From assembly GCA_948567375.1 (NCBI GenBank), contig OX419758.1, positions 6,081,001-6,145,000 on the forward strand: a stretch of 64,000 nucleotides of DNA, written 5' to 3'. The translations under genes and the position numbers were made by a program. Positions 10,411-23,516 of the stretch are shown here, one piece after another. The notes under the pieces are model-generated. The model made no database searches. It saw only the letters and a program-made list of their open reading frames with translations, and had not been told where the DNA came from. This DNA comes from Lunularia cruciata (Eukaryota; Streptophyta; Marchantiopsida; Lunulariales; Lunulariaceae). Each line of letters begins with the position of its first letter. Position 1 is the stretch's first letter.

Positions 10411-10647
10411 TTAGGGTCGCACCAGCCTATATCCCTGTTGTATCGCGTGGGAGATAATGATTCGGGTGTAAGCATCCCACCAAATATATATATATATATA
10501 TCGTAGGCTTACGTGTTTGGTGGAATAAAGTGAGCAATCTGATAATTTGAGTCTTGAATTGTTGAATTGAGAGCTTTTATTTTCTAGACATACATATATC
10601 GTTTGCTTAAGTGCTTGGGATGAAGTGGCGCAATTATAAGAATTAGA

Positions 10648-10696
10648 GAGGGAAGGCGACCGCGTAGGAAAAACGAAGGATGGGAAGACCATTTTT
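10648..10696 (-). repeat. LINE-tail-like short repeat fragment
   Basis: On the minus strand this reads GGTCTTCCCATCCTTCG, then TTTTTCCTACGCGGTCGCC, matching the 3' part of the dispersed tail family. Confidence 0.75.
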
Positions 10697-10699
10697 ATT

Positions 10700-12650
10700 C
10701 AATTATAAGAATTGAGTCTTGAGTTCAGAGTTTTCTATAAACACTAACCACCATTCTTCTATAGTTATTCTTTACACATGAGTCTTCCTTGTATAATAGA
10801 CGATGCGTATGCATCAGATCGAAATAATTCAACACAAGTTTTTTGTGGGATATATGGGATTGAAGTACTGGAATGCAGTCTATTTTATTAAATGCATTAG
10901 AGAAGTATCTAAAGCTCATTATCTACAATTGTCTTAATTAAGATATTAAATGTCATTTAAATTTAAATATAATTATTGTTATATGTCTAAATTTTCCTCG
11001 ACAGTTGTTTCCTTTGCTTGCGAATTTACAAAATGGATAAGTGTAGAACATAGAAAAATTGCTTGTCGGTAAATATTTTTTGAAAATCTTTCACGACAAG
11101 AAGGATTACATAGCAATAATCATAGAGCTAACTCAATACTCATATAATCAACTCGCGACATACCACTGTTGTCATTTTCACCATCGACTTTTGCGCGGAA
11201 TACCACTTTCTAGCCTATGGTGAAGCGAGACGAGTGAACGTTCGAGTGCAGTATATAAACTACAAACCTCATTTGAAGAAGAAAACGAAAGTGCAGATTT
11301 TAGAAAGTTCAAATTCTAATGTATTTGACTTCGAAATTATTGAATTCGTTGTAACACTCTAATTAAAAATCATTTCCGGAAAGAAAAGAATAAACGAAAA
11401 GACACTATTTAACAGTGGTACGATACTAGTCCGTTGGCAAAGATAATGGTGATAATCAAACAAAACCGATAGTGGGCTCCAGCCAGATTAAACATATGAC
11501 TTCCCCAGTTCACCTACGACATGAAAATGAAATATTTTACCCGTTGAAACAAAACTTCTCAAATGGTATAATTTAATTTCCATACAATGATTTATACAGA
11601 GCTATAATGAATATAATATGGAGTTTCACTTAGGAAAAAGATGGATTTTTACGAGCAAAATAGTGATATTCACAAAAAAAATTGCCATACAGCAAATGAC
11701 CGATACCGTAAAACTTTGATGGTTGAAAAAACATTTTGTGGACGAAAATGACGGGCAAACTTTTTATTTTTCATTAAATGTTACGGATTACGGGTAACCC
11801 GCAAAAATACATGTCACATTTCATGACCGATAAATTTTTTTATGGCTGTGGATATTTTTCAGTAAGACTTTTACATACCCCCACCACACTACCCATACAT
11901 ATCTTATGAACTTCCCGTAAAAAGATTTACGGATTTCTACGGGAGCCAGAAAAGGCTAACTGAAACCGCCTAACTATTTGCACTTCTTAGTGCTCTCGTA
12001 TTCCCTTCTCTTTTTTCCTTTGGCTTTCTGGCCACTTTTCATTTGAGATCTTGTAGATGGGCGAGCTTTCATTGTATTAGTAGGTCTCAAGTGGGCGCTT
12101 ATGGGACTCCCTTTCGATTCTATAAGTCATTTTACACGCGAGTTGTGTAATATTACAAAATCTATACAAAGATGCCCTAGAACATCTGATGATATTAAGT
12201 CAATATTCAAACATTATCATATTCTTCAGTCAATTACTTTCGCTTGGTTTTTCAAAGAAATTTGTAGTTTAATTAAGGCTTTTCTAAATATCGATATCGT
12301 ATATTTCCCAAGGCAATCAGTTCACTCCCTAAAATCTGCAGGTGAAAGCCCTGTTTGTTTTACTTGACATTAATTTTCTACTCTGTTGTCGGTTCTGGTG
12401 AGTTCGGACAGTCGTATGCAAAACGCAAAGGGAATACATGGCTACCAACTCCTAAAGATTCCGTTACAAGACGCTAGAACTGCAGCGCAGTCAGTCTCGT
12501 GGACTGTTTTACATGTACGATCGTAATCAGGGCAGCAACGAACGTCAACAAACAAGTATTGCAATATAACATCCTCGTTAAATAATTTTATATAGAAATC
12601 CAAAAAATTAGGAAATGAATTTTAATATTTCATATTTCATCCCGACTAGT
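10700..12650. other. No gene seen (about 1.95 kb)
   Basis: Mixed-composition DNA without recognisable coding sequence. An 88-codon ORF at 12101-12367 (+) has no family resemblance I can name. Confidence 0.5.
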
Positions 12651-12870
12651 TTGCCATACCTTTAGCTATAGCCCCATGTTTGGGGCTTAGCTCCATGTTA
12701 CCTTTCTTGTCTCTCCCTTGTACGGCTTGAGGGGGGTCTTCCCATCCTTCATTTTTCCTTTTGCCATACCTTTAGCTATAGCCCCATGTTTGGGGCTTAG
12801 CTCCATGTTACCTTTCTTGTCTCTCCCTTGTACGGCTTGAGGGGGGTCTTCCCATCCTTCATTTTTCCTG
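12651..12870 (+). repeat. Perfect 110-bp tandem duplication of the LINE-tail repeat
   Basis: Two apparently identical 110-bp units begin at 12651 and 12761. Each contains a hairpin AGCCCCA-TGTT-TGGGGCT (first unit at about 12669-12686), then CTTGTCTCTCCCTTGTACGG, then GGGGGGTCTTCCCATCCTTC. A partial third unit follows with GCGCAGTAGCC. Being identical, the duplication is recent or homogenised. Confidence 0.9.
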
Positions 12871-12884
12871 CGCAGTAGCCTTTT

Positions 12885-13484
12885 TTTCCCTTTAGCTATA
12901 GTAAGCGAAGGGACTTGATGATACGACGGGGATTCAAATGGATGATTTACAGTTCTTCTTATGACTCACAGCCTGTAAAATTTCTGTCTGGGTACTGTAG
13001 AAAGGTATCTTCAGAAAAGTGAATAGTCTAAAACTTTTTTACAGTTTTATGGTCTCCGGGTTGCAATTTCAAGCAAACATCTCAATTTAAACGTCAGGCG
13101 AATATTGTACCAGTTTATACCTCAAATTTTGTTAGAAACATGCGAGAATTGATTATCTGATCGTTCACCACCTTTAGTTAGTACTAAAATATCCACTTGT
13201 AGACTGATACTTACCATAAACTAAAACGAGTCACCTTTTCCACAGACTGCAGAAAATACATAGTAGTTTCTAAGTATGTGGTACGAGTACTATAAAACTT
13301 CAAGTGTACCTCTGTTAAAACCATTAACTTTTGGTTCACGTACTATTAAAATTACGGATCTGTTATGGGACCCGCAAAACCCCTCGTTTGAATTCCCACT
13401 GTACCTCCTGTGACACGAGGACAGATAGCCACGCGACGAATGTGACTACGTTCATAGTATCTGGCCCATAAAGTTTAGATGATA
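12885..13484. other. No gene seen
   Basis: Nothing recognisable in either strand. Confidence 0.5.
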
Positions 13485-13580
13485 GCCATGCAAATTGTTT
13501 GCATGGCAGCCCGGTTGTTACATCTCAACCTCGATGCATCACGAGGATGCGTGTTCAAACCATGGCCCTAAGGTTGTTTA
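13485..13580 (+). other. Hairpin plus pol III B-box-like motif (possible tRNA-derived SINE head)
   Basis: A perfect 10-bp inverted repeat GCCATGCAAA/TTTGCATGGC with a 3-nt loop occupies 13485-13507. It is followed by a CCTCG/CGAGG stem and a T-arm-like GTGTTCAAACCAT. GTTCAAACC fits the B-box consensus GWTCRANNC. The A-box match is poor and no acceptor stem forms, so this is not an intact tRNA gene. Confidence 0.25.
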
Positions 13581-13593
13581 CACTTGTAAGAGA

Positions 13594-13860
13594 AGAGGCG
13601 TTCGCGAAAGATAACAAGAATGACCGGAAGACCATGTCAAGCCGTGGAGGGATAAGACATAATAGGTAATTTGGGTCAGTTTCGGTCAGTTTCGGTCAAT
13701 TTCGGCTCAGTAGTTTCGGTCTGAGTAATCTTCCCCTACGCTTGTAAAGGTCTTCCTGAAAGATCTTGTAAGTAAAATGGTATTAAGCACCAATAGTATA
13801 AAATGGGGCTAAAAGACCTTGTAAGGGTCTTCCTAAAAGAAACGAGAGCAGGAGACGTCA
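13594..13860 (-). repeat. LINE-tail-like fragments and small direct repeats
   Basis: 13594-13668 matches the tail family on the minus strand. 13672-13705 carries GTCAGTTTCG-type decamer repeats. CTTGTAA.GGTCTTCCT recurs at 13741 and 13818. These are decayed short repeat copies. Confidence 0.55.
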
Positions 13861-14024
13861 CCTGTCTAAACTCACTAAGATGGAACAAACCAGCTAACAC
13901 TCCCAAAATACTTGGAGTGATGAGAGTTAACTCCTCCAGAAACAAAAGGATCAAAACCTTCCACATGCCAAGCTGGTGTGACATGTAATATTTTGCATGT
14001 TTCACCTATATTGCTTTGGTAAAA

Positions 14025-17000
14025 TATGCAACTGCGTAAGAGAACCAGAAGGATGGAAAATCCCCATCATGCTGTACAAGTATAAAACGCAAGAGGTAAA
14101 ATGGTGCTAAGTATCAATAGTTTTATTGGTATAAGAAGTCTATTCTACTGCACCTAAAACATTTGTGGTATATAACTCGTATGGGTTGCATAATACCAGA
14201 GCTTCTGAAGAAGAAGCATCATTTAATGTGATTTCTTCCTTGTGGATTGCACTAGCCAGTGCTCTACAGAGTAATGGACATACGTTGTCTATAGTAGACT
14301 AGAAAGTAGACAAGTGATAATGATAAATATGTCCAAACATTGTATCCATAGCTCCATGTAACTCCAAGGCTAGAAGAACAAAGAGGTGGTCACATTACAG
14401 ACACCTACACTTTGGAGGCCTTGGCTATGTTGGCTCTGATAGGTGCCCATCCAAGAGGATGGGTAATCATCTCCTCCAAACTTACATCTTGTGTGAGATT
14501 CATAACTCCAACATCTCTATTGTCACATGATCATCTAGGACCAAATACAAGTCTGCACTAACGTGTGTAATCTAGTAAGCATACTAACTCCTTCCAAATG
14601 AGATATCTACTCTCTTGTACCATGGTAAAAAAGTTATCTCTCATGGCATCATGGTAGCTACACTTTTTCCTTCAAAAGCACATCAAGTCATATGGACCCT
14701 TATTGTATCTAGCGTAGTATCACACTTACTCACTATAAGATGTAGATGAATGAACAAAACTTAGGTGAAACCTCGTCACTAGAGAGAAAATAGTTGGTGC
14801 AAGTTGGAATGCCTTGGCACACAGTCAAGCTAGGATCCAAGAGCTTAGATCCTTACCAAAGCAAGAGTGAAGACTGTGCATTAGTAATACAAGGAATGGA
14901 TAAGTTAACTGAAAGTGAAAATAGAATTGGTTGAAACTATGGATCCATCAAAGGAAATTGCAAATCTCTAGTCTGATCTCTGAGCCGGCCTGCCTCTCAC
15001 TCAAGATGAACCTCTGATGGCTATTATGGTAGCTCACCATGGACTAAGAAAGCAAGGAACCCAAACTCCATCATACTCCTCCAAGGCTAACACTCCAAGA
15101 CTCAAGACTCAAGACATTGCTCACTAGAGAACTCAATGAGAGAGAGATAGTTGCAAATGAAAGCATGATTAATACCTCCTCACCCCTTGTTTATATACTT
15201 GTGAAATGTAACGTACTAAAGTTACTAATTACCATAGTAACTCAAGTTACTAGACTAAAAGTCAAGTGAAATCAAAAAGTAGAAAGGAATATCTATTCAC
15301 ATGGGCATATTCTCCTAAGCATGTGGTCTTATCTTGACCCAACCACTAAGTCAAGGATTTCTTCACATGGGCTATCCTTGGACTATAGAAGAATCCAAAA
15401 CAAATAGGCTTACGGGCCCAAGAGTTCTCAACTCTTTGCTCCAAGCCAAACCTAGGAATAATACCAAGTCAACACATTAGAATCCAAAATACTGGTGCTC
15501 ATCTTTTCTACTTCCTCTAAAGTAAGGTCCCCTCTATCTTAGCTATGACTAACTTTAGCTAATCATGACTAATGTAGAACGCTCCTTTATCTCTATATAA
15601 ATAATATCTCTCAAGTACTTGTAATATCAAGCTAAATATCACAATACCACACACATGTACAAACGGGTGTTATAGATCAAAATGTAAGGAGACAAAGCAT
15701 AGAAGGCATCTTCTGCCTATAAGGACAAGCCATCTCTCATTTTTCACAATAGCACTTAGAGAGAAAAAAGATGCTTGCACCATCTTGATCACATATCTTC
15801 AAGATTGGCCTATCAACAACTACAAAATAGAAGGAAAATAGAGGTGCCAAGAAAGCAGAACTACCCAAAAATGCCACAAGTACCATCTCCTCCATGGATA
15901 GTAGACCACTCCACACAAGATCAGTGGAGATATGCATGTATGTGCCAAATCCCTTATAACACACTCAAAGGTCTTTGGTCCAATGATATCACCATAATCC
16001 TCCTATCAAAAGCTCTCAAATGTGATGTGAAGATCAAAGAAGGGAAATTGTGCAAATTAGGTAAGTTGGTCAATGTGTAATATGGAAGATGAGTATGCCA
16101 AATGCCACTTTCCAATCTCCTGGTATAGGAAGGCCATCTACATGAAGAATATCCTCTACAAGTGCAATGTCTAAAAAGTGTGTGACTAATCCTTGGATCC
16201 TATTGGCACTCCAAGAATACATTCTGATGTGATACAACTCTTTAGAACTTGGAGGCAAGGAGTGATATCTATGGAGGATGGTGTTCTACACTTTGATACC
16301 TTGACTCTCAAGCCTAAAAAATGTAGCTCAATAATCACGTAGTCAAAAGCCTATCACATGAAAGGAATAAGACCAAGGATCAACCCTAAGCTCTCTAGAG
16401 ATGGATGCATGTGAGATACTATTAAAAAAAATTTCAACATACAACTATAGAACAACCAACTTTGAGTGGATATCTAAGAGTGCTCTAATACTTAGAGATA
16501 TAGCTTCACAACCTTCTAGTACATTAACTCTAAATTGATGTGGACTCAAGTGTTATTGGTTTGAGAATGATGTTGAAGGACATTGGTATGGCTAAAAAGA
16601 TGCAAGAAGATCTCCCCAATCAATTTAGTGCACCTTATGTCCTTCTCTAATTCAAGAAGTCAAAGAACACCTTGCACTATACTAATTGGCATAGGAATCT
16701 TTCCCTCTGACTATTGTTATAGACACTTGAAACAACTCAATAAAACCATTAGAGTGATTGTTTGCCTAGAAGCAATCTATAAGATGCTAATAAACCATCC
16801 TTGACAAGCCTCTTGAGGAGAGGCATGAGGTTGTGCACAATGCATGTGCAAAAAGAAATCTATCAAGATATAAAGACTACTCATGCTTATACTTTAAGAC
16901 CTCTAATGGTACTCCTTCTCCTACCAAAGGATGTAATAAACATAAGGAGTAGATAGTCTCATCACTAGAACTATGTATAAATAAAGGGTATAGGGCTTGT

Positions 17001-17405
17001 GCTACTTCACTATACTCTCCAATTACAACCTTATACCCAATATCTTAAACCATTATGATCAATTGGAATCTATAATATCTTGTGGCTAAACTTGTCTCTT
17101 GTAATGTGAAGACTCATCTTGTAACGTAGTTCAATCCACTACTAATAATATACAAAATCTATTAATCATCTCTCTCTACACTGCATATCTCTCTCTAGTG
17201 TAACAAAGACACCATCATGGGATGAAGAGGACTATGAACATGTTAACTCATCTAAGAGATCAAGTGCAAATCATTTGAATGGCAAGCAAAACATATATCT
17301 TGTCTTATCATGAATGGTAAGCAAAATGTATATCTAGTCTCTTCATGGAGTGTATGAGAAATCCTATCGAGTAGTTTGGTACATGGAAAACTAGTCTCAA
17401 CTAAC
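14025..17405 (-). mobile_element. LINE copy B (minus strand), degenerate, interrupted by a solo LTR
   Basis: Read on the minus strand it is collinear with LINE C. From its 5' side come the ACTAGTTTTCCATGT block near 17390, the linker, decayed reverse transcriptase (about 16.3-16.9 kb), a PPSSKELYH-type stretch (16258-16070) and a block containing VVVDRPIL (15964-15737). Then come the endonuclease-region landmarks THPLGWA (about 14470-14440) and LALELHGAM-like residues (about 14370). The 3' tail motif sits at 14038-14118. A foreign LTR (14981-15674) lies between the 15.7-kb and 14.5-kb blocks. The leader and zinc finger are missing, so the copy is 5'-truncated. No frame is intact. Confidence 0.7.
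14981..15674 (-). mobile_element. Solo LTR, TATAACACC/GGCTCA family (copy 1), inside LINE B
   Basis: The sequence from TGAGCCGGCCTG to GGTGTTATA aligns at high identity with 24481-25169 and, reversed, with 58366-58957. The minus-strand ends TATAACACC...GGCTCA suggest a minus-oriented gypsy-type LTR. The target duplication is unclear (ATCTC before, GATCA after). Confidence 0.75.
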
Positions 17406-18848
17406 CCTAAAATATAACACACCCTAGATACTAACTACTCTCAATACTAGATAAATATCCCAAGATTGGGATTAAAAGAATTTTGGAACTGGCCAATCAG
17501 ATCAGTGAATAAGTTTGTTTTTTTTTCTTGTCAATTTGGTTCCCTATGCATTAACATGGAAGGTTACGCTACAAAGAATTTAGTAGAAAAATATGATTAT
17601 ATTAACTATTTTACGGTTTGGAGTGATTACCTAAACTCTAGGGTTGGGTACAAGAGAGATGGTTCGAATGGGGGGCGATGGGAATAGAGCCCAGCTCTAG
17701 AGTGTATACGGAGGGGCGGGTTAGTGAGGGCTTGGCGTGATGGCGGCTGTGCAGATCATCGTGCAATATGATATATTGAGAAAAAAGCTGCAAGTAGAAC
17801 ACGGGGAGCGTACAAGGGATAGACAAAATTGATATATTACAGTTAATATGAAATATTTTATAATAATAGATTACAAGTCCGGCGATTGGTGATCCTTGTC
17901 GGCAATCGAATTTCTTTAGCGGTAGTCGAATTCAAGGGTTACTGCAGAACAGCCGGCCGGATGAGCGTTTGGTGGATTCATATGTTAAGGGTAAAGCTGG
18001 GCTAAACACTTTGCGGCAAAAGCAACGACTGGAGACTTAGAAGATAAGTGCACAGTCGAAACGCTGGCGTAGAAGGGCTGGGTCGAGCAGGGAATGGGAG
18101 CAACACGAGGACTGACCTTGCCGCGTGGGGGACGGGATTATCCGCGGGTGGGGGTTGGAACTTACCGTTTTTCTTATGTTCGGAGGACACAGGTTCGAGG
18201 AGTCCCTATCTGTGCACTTCGGGCTGAATGCCACTTCATACTCATGATTTCCTTTTTCTTTCCAGTTATTGCTAAGACAATAACATAACGTATAGTAATT
18301 AATGTAGGACTTGAGTTTTATTGCTGTTCAAATCTTAGCGGGACAACTTTAAATAATTGGTCATTTGTAGGGTAAATAACATGGTTCAATCCTATCGCTT
18401 GATCTAGGTTAATTGCAAGCAACAACTTAAATTTTCGTGTTTAAATTTGCAGTGCTAGTTCTTTTGACATGCATAAGATTGAAAAGGTATCAATTTAAAG
18501 ACAACTTCACTTCACGAGACCTCACATAGAATCATGAAATTTCACCTGACATGTTTAATATTATGTGTACTACGGAATATGAAGACCAGAACAAACTTTA
18601 CTTTGTTTCACAAGAAGTTTGTAAGAACCATATCATAGTGAAGAAGATATTAGTTAGAGTTCGACACGTCTCACTCTTCAGGAGTTGTCAATTCCCTTAA
18701 AGATTAGTCATGGAAAGCGTATGGTGTTTTTGCCGACATGGGGTACCATTAAATTGAAGTGCAATGATTCCAGGTATACATGGAGTGCACAAAATTATAG
18801 TTTCTAATTAAAGTTTTCAAATTTGTTAATTTGATAAATATCTCGGTA
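17406..18848. other. No gene seen; GC-richer stretch at 17640-18240
   Basis: No recognisable coding region. A short tail-family fragment lies on the minus strand at about 17796-17832 (TTTGTCTATCCCTTGTACG). The GC-rich part has short overlapping ORFs on both strands without family resemblance. Confidence 0.5.
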
Positions 18849-18853
18849 AGATT

Positions 18854-19090
18854 TGTTAGGAGTTAACTCAGGTCTTGAGTACCTCTAGTTAGTTTGATTA
18901 TGGTTAGTTAGACTAGGGATGTACTACTATATATGAGAGCTTGTAGAAGCTCTTTGCTACACATTAGTCTCCTTATCAGTAAAGCTATTGGTGTGTTCTT
19001 GTGGACGTAGCCTCAATGAGATGAACCACATATTTTCTTGTGTTGACCATGGTGCCTGCATTTCCTGTGTATTACTGAATTGGACCTACA
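18854..19090 (+). repeat. 5' LTR of outer copia element
   Basis: 237 bp, TG...CA ends, followed after two bases by the primer-binding site. A matching LTR lies at 37154-37388. Confidence 0.92.
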
Positions 19091-19092
19091 AA

Positions 19093-19104
19093 TGGTATCA
19101 GAGC
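19093..19104 (+). promoter_or_regulatory. Primer-binding site (initiator Met tRNA)
   Basis: TGGTATCAGAGC is complementary to the 3' end of plant initiator-Met tRNA and lies just inside the 5' LTR. Confidence 0.9.
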
Positions 19105-19866
19105 AAATCGGTTGACAATGGCAAGAGATGCTTCTAAATTCTGGGTAGCATAGAGTACTTTAGAAGGACTTGTGGATTCCCAAATCTGATGTGTACAAGG
19201 AAGCTAGTTGGTGTGTAGCTCAAGAAAAGAGGGGTTCTTCAGCGATGGAAAGATCAAGAATCATTTGGAGAATCATTTGAAACAGGTTAAGCTTCATCAA
19301 GCAGCTGTACTAAGAACCAGTTGCTTAGTCAGAATGAGGAGTCGATAGCAATAGTGTGCAAAACATTGAGCTGTGGAAGAAGAGTATGAGGAGCCTGAGC
19401 TTTCTCTCGACCGAGGGAAGCTCTGTTAATTTACAGAGCTCAAAATCCAACAGAGCTTCCTACTTAACTTGGCTTGCACTTGCATTGAACAAAACATCTC
19501 TGACAATCAATTTACAGGTGAGGGGATCCCACAACCTGTAACCCTTCACAGCACTTTGGTAGCCAAGAAAAACACATTTCTTGGAAGTAAGATCTAGCTT
19601 AGATCTACTTTCCTTGGGTATGAGAGGATATGCATTACATCCAAAGAATATTAGAATGACTACAAGGGGCTTCTTCCACCGCTTAAATCATTTTACTGCA
19701 TATGTGACTTCTTTATGGAGCTATTGGTCATTAGTTCATGTCCTTAACTTTATGAACTTGTGCTATGTAAGCACCTGTGAGATTCGATGACCGGATAAAG
19801 CTTCCACTCAAGGTTGTACAGATTGCATCATGTTTGAGGACGAGTTTGGAGGCAAGACAAGGCTAG

Positions 19867-20660
19867 ATGGCAATCATGAAGACTGGAGGTGCTAAATTTG
19901 ACATTGCCAAGTACAATGGACACTCCGATTATCTCCTATGGGAATGTCAGGTGAAAGGCATGCTCAAGGCCAACGGTTTTGGGAAACTGCTGGGACCCAA
20001 GACCAATTTGGTGTTAGAGGATGATTGGAGCAACATGCATGAGATAGTTGTACACACACATTGGTTTTATATTTTTAGGTACATGTCATAAAGCAATTAG
20101 GTGAGTACAAGGACTACATTACTCTTTTTTGATGAGCTACAATGGAAGTACCATCAAAAAGAGTTATCAAATCATCTCTACATGTCCTTGACGCTAATGA
20201 GCTTCAAGATGAAGGAAAATGGGACCAAGATACAAGATCATATTGACGCCTTCATTGATCTTGTTGTGGACGTGCACAATCTTGGAGATGACCTGAGTGA
20301 TGAGAGAAAGGCTCTCCACCTGTTGAGTTCTTGCCCTACGTCCCACCAGTCCTTGTCATGAGTGTTACTACATTGTGATAGAAAGACCATCACCTACAAT
20401 GAGGTTGTGAGTGCTCTATACAACAAATGATCTTCAATAGAAGATGATGTTACCTTCTCAACCCTAGACTGCTTCAAGAATAGTGTTGAATGTGAATCAT
20501 GGAAGGACTCAAAAGTGGAAAATGGTAGGGAGAAGAGACCTAAAACTAGAACTTGGTCTAGGGGAGATCCCAAGATCATAAGATTGTGCTCTATTAGAAG
20601 TGTGGCAAAGCTGGCCACCTCAAGAGAGATTGTTGTGGCAGAGCAAGTGAGCCTTCATCA
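19867..20660 (+). pseudogene. copia gag remnant
   Basis: The N-terminal block FDIAKYNGHSDYLLWECQVK is typical of copia gag. A downstream UBN2-like segment (20101-20361) contains KIQDHIDAFIDLV. A zinc-knuckle half CGKAGHLKRDC lies near 20600, with its first cysteine pair out of frame by one base. Stops and frameshifts separate these segments, so no functional capsid protein can be made. Confidence 0.8.
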
Positions 20661-20699
20661 GCCAATGCGGCAAAAGACAACAAGGAAGAAGAGGAGGAG

Positions 20700-23516
20700 G
20701 ACCTGCTTGATGACAATTTTGCTCTATGATGCCAACGATATGCCTTTTGAACTTCATTTCAACAAAGGAGAGATGAATGGATTCTAGATCATGCTTATTC
20801 ATACCATATGTGTTTAAAAAGAGAGTTCTTTAGTTCTTACTCAATATCAAACAGTTCAGTTTTGATCAGAATGATCACCCTTGTCAAATTGTAGGCATTG
20901 ATCTATTAACATTTAAATGTTTGATTGTCTTGTGCGCAGATTGACTAATGTCAGGCATATCCCTGACATAAGGAAGAACTTGATATCTCTTGGCGTGTTA
21001 AACACAAATGGTCATCAATGGGAACCAGTTGATGGTGTACTTCAAGTCATGGCTAGGCAAAAAGTCATCTCAAAGGGGAATAGGCACAAGAATCTATATG
21101 TGCTAGAGTGCAACTTTTTTGCGGAGAAGCTCATATTACTAGATCTCATGATATAATTGACTACTAGAGGCACTCAAGGTTAGGTCACACTAGTGAGAAG
21201 AGCATGTCTATTCATTGCAAGAAAGGCTTTATTTCTACACTACGGTCTAGTCGTTTAGAATTCTGTGAGCATTGTGTACTAGAGAAGCAACATCGGACTA
21301 TTTTTGGCATTGGAACTCATAGTTCCAAAGAGATTCTTGATTATGTACATAATGATGTGTAGGGCCCATCTCCTACTCCCTCAGATTCTAGAAAGTTGCA
21401 CCATGTATCTTTCATTGATGATTATCTGAGGTTTTTATGGATTTGTTTCCTACATCAGAAGTTTGAGGTCTTTGTTACATCAAGAAGTAGAAAGCCCAAG
21501 TTGAGACTTAGACTGGAAAGAAGGTGAGATTTCTATAGTCAGATAATAGCCGAGAATACACTTCTGGATAATTTGAGGTGTATTGTCAACAAGAGGGAAT
21601 AACTCATCTTTCATTACAGTATATACTCCATAGTAGAATGGCGTTGTTGAGTGGCTCAATTGAACACTATTGGAGTGGATGAGGAGTATGTTAAGCAAAT
21701 CAGGTTTATCACTTGCATTTTGGGCTGAAGATATCAGCACTATAGCTTATTTGGTAAATCTTTCTCCTTCCAATGTGATTAATTACATGACACCATCTAA
21801 GATGAGGTACGGATGGCTTGCAGATTACAGTCATTTAGTAGTCTTTGGATGTAATCCATATTCTCTCAAACCCAAGAAAAGTAGATCTAAGCTGGATCTT
21901 ACTTCCAAGAAATGTGTTTATCTTGGATACCAAAGTGGTGTGAAGGGTTACAAGTTGTGTGATTCACTCACTTGTAAATTTATTTTTAGTAGAGATATTT
22001 TGTTCAATGAGTCTAGATCATTGACCAAAGGGGGAAAGCTTAGGCTCCTCATATTGACAAGGGAAAACCTCCTCTAAATATTATTGAGGAGGAGATTAAT
22101 TATGATGGTTTTCATGATGAAGCACAAGGAGGTGCTCCTATAGAGGAGCAAGTTCCCCAAATTGAGGATTACAAGAGCGTGAGGAGGCTGATGAACCTTG
22201 ACACATGCTAGCACAAGAAGATCAAGTAAAGTCATCAATAAGAAGGATGTTTAGATGCTCTATGTTCTCTTAAATGATTTGGAAAATGGGCTAATTCAAC
22301 ACAATTAGGAGATGAGGATATCTCTCTTGATGATGATGGTGGTGGTTTGGCTTTGATCTTGGAAGAAGTGGAACCTTCTTCATACAATGAGGCTCAAGCT
22401 TCAATGGACAAGCTTGAGTGGAATGCAGCAATGCAAAGAGAGATGCAATCATTGATTGACAACAAGACTTGGGAGTTAGTGAAACTTCCAAAACATCAAC
22501 AACAGGTGGACAATAAGTGAGTCTACAAACTGAAAGATAGCCCCACTAATGGAGAAAAGAAGAACTACAAGACCAGGTTGGTGGCCAAGGGATTCACACA
22601 AGAAAAAGGTGTGGATTACAATGAGGCCTATGCTCTAGTTGCTAAGTATGCCACTATTTGCTTATTGTGTGTACTTGTGACTTTCTTTGGTCTTATCTTA
22701 GATCAAATGGATGTTGTCACTGCTTTCCTTTATGGAAATTTAGATGTGTTGATCTTCATGAGACAGCCTATGGGCTTGGTGAAGAAAAGCCAAGTGGATA
22801 TGGTTTACAAGTTGCTAAAATGCTTGTATGGATTGAAGCAAGCACCTAGACAATGGGACAAGCAATTTGATGATTTCATAAGGTCACAAGGATTTAAATA
22901 GAGTGTGTTTGATCATTGTGTATAACAGAAAAATGTGAGTAATAAAATATTTAGCTTCATTTTTCTAGTACTCTATGTAGATGATATGGTTATTGCATAT
23001 GGGATTAGATTTGATGTTGATAAGCTCAAAGCTTTCTCAAGTTTTGAGTTTAGAATGAAAGATCTTGGTACAACAAGGACAATTTTGGGGATGGAGATCT
23101 AAAGAAACTTGGAAGATAGGAACCTATGGTTAACTCAAGGGAAGTATGCTAGAAAGGTACTTGCAAGATTTAATTTGGAGAATTGTAAGGCTATGAGTAC
23201 TCCTTTAGCTCCTCTCTTCAAGCTTTCATCAGCTCTTTGTCCAACAAATGCCATGGAGAAAGGTTGATGTCCAGATCCCCTACAGCAAGGCTGTGAGAAG
23301 TGTCATTTTTTTGATGATTTGCACTAGGCTTGACATTGCTCTAGTTACGGACAAGATTTGGATAGGAGGAAATTTACAATTGGCTATATGTTTACAATTG
23401 GAGGTGGATGCATAAGTTGGAGATCTACATTATAGAAATGAAGAGCTCAATCTACTACAAAAGCTGAGTATGTAATGGCAAAGGAAGCAGTGAAGGAAGC
23501 AATTTGGTTGGATAGG
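20700..23516 (+). pseudogene. copia pol remnant (protease, integrase, RT, part of RNase H)
   Basis: The segments in order are protease (WILDHAYSYHMC near 20780, with H where the catalytic triad has S), a pre-integrase region (RHIPDIRKNLISLG), an integrase core remnant, and an integrase C-terminal part (21670-22077: FWAEDISTIAYLVN, then FGCNPYSLKPKK). RT follows (about 22400-23200: LVAKGFTQEKGVDYNEAY, CLYGLKQAPRQWDKQ, LYVDDMVI), then RNase H (GGGCISWRSTL, AEYVMAKEAVKEAIWLD) up to the insertion point. Many stops replace glutamine or arginine codons. The remaining ~90 codons are at 36690-36968. Confidence 0.88.

Noticed and set aside
13485-13580. An intact tRNA gene
   Set aside because: No acceptor stem pairs and the A box fits poorly.
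20101-20361. Treating copia gag and pol pieces as separate host genes
   Set aside because: They are collinear with copia gag-pol between matched LTRs and a shared target duplication.
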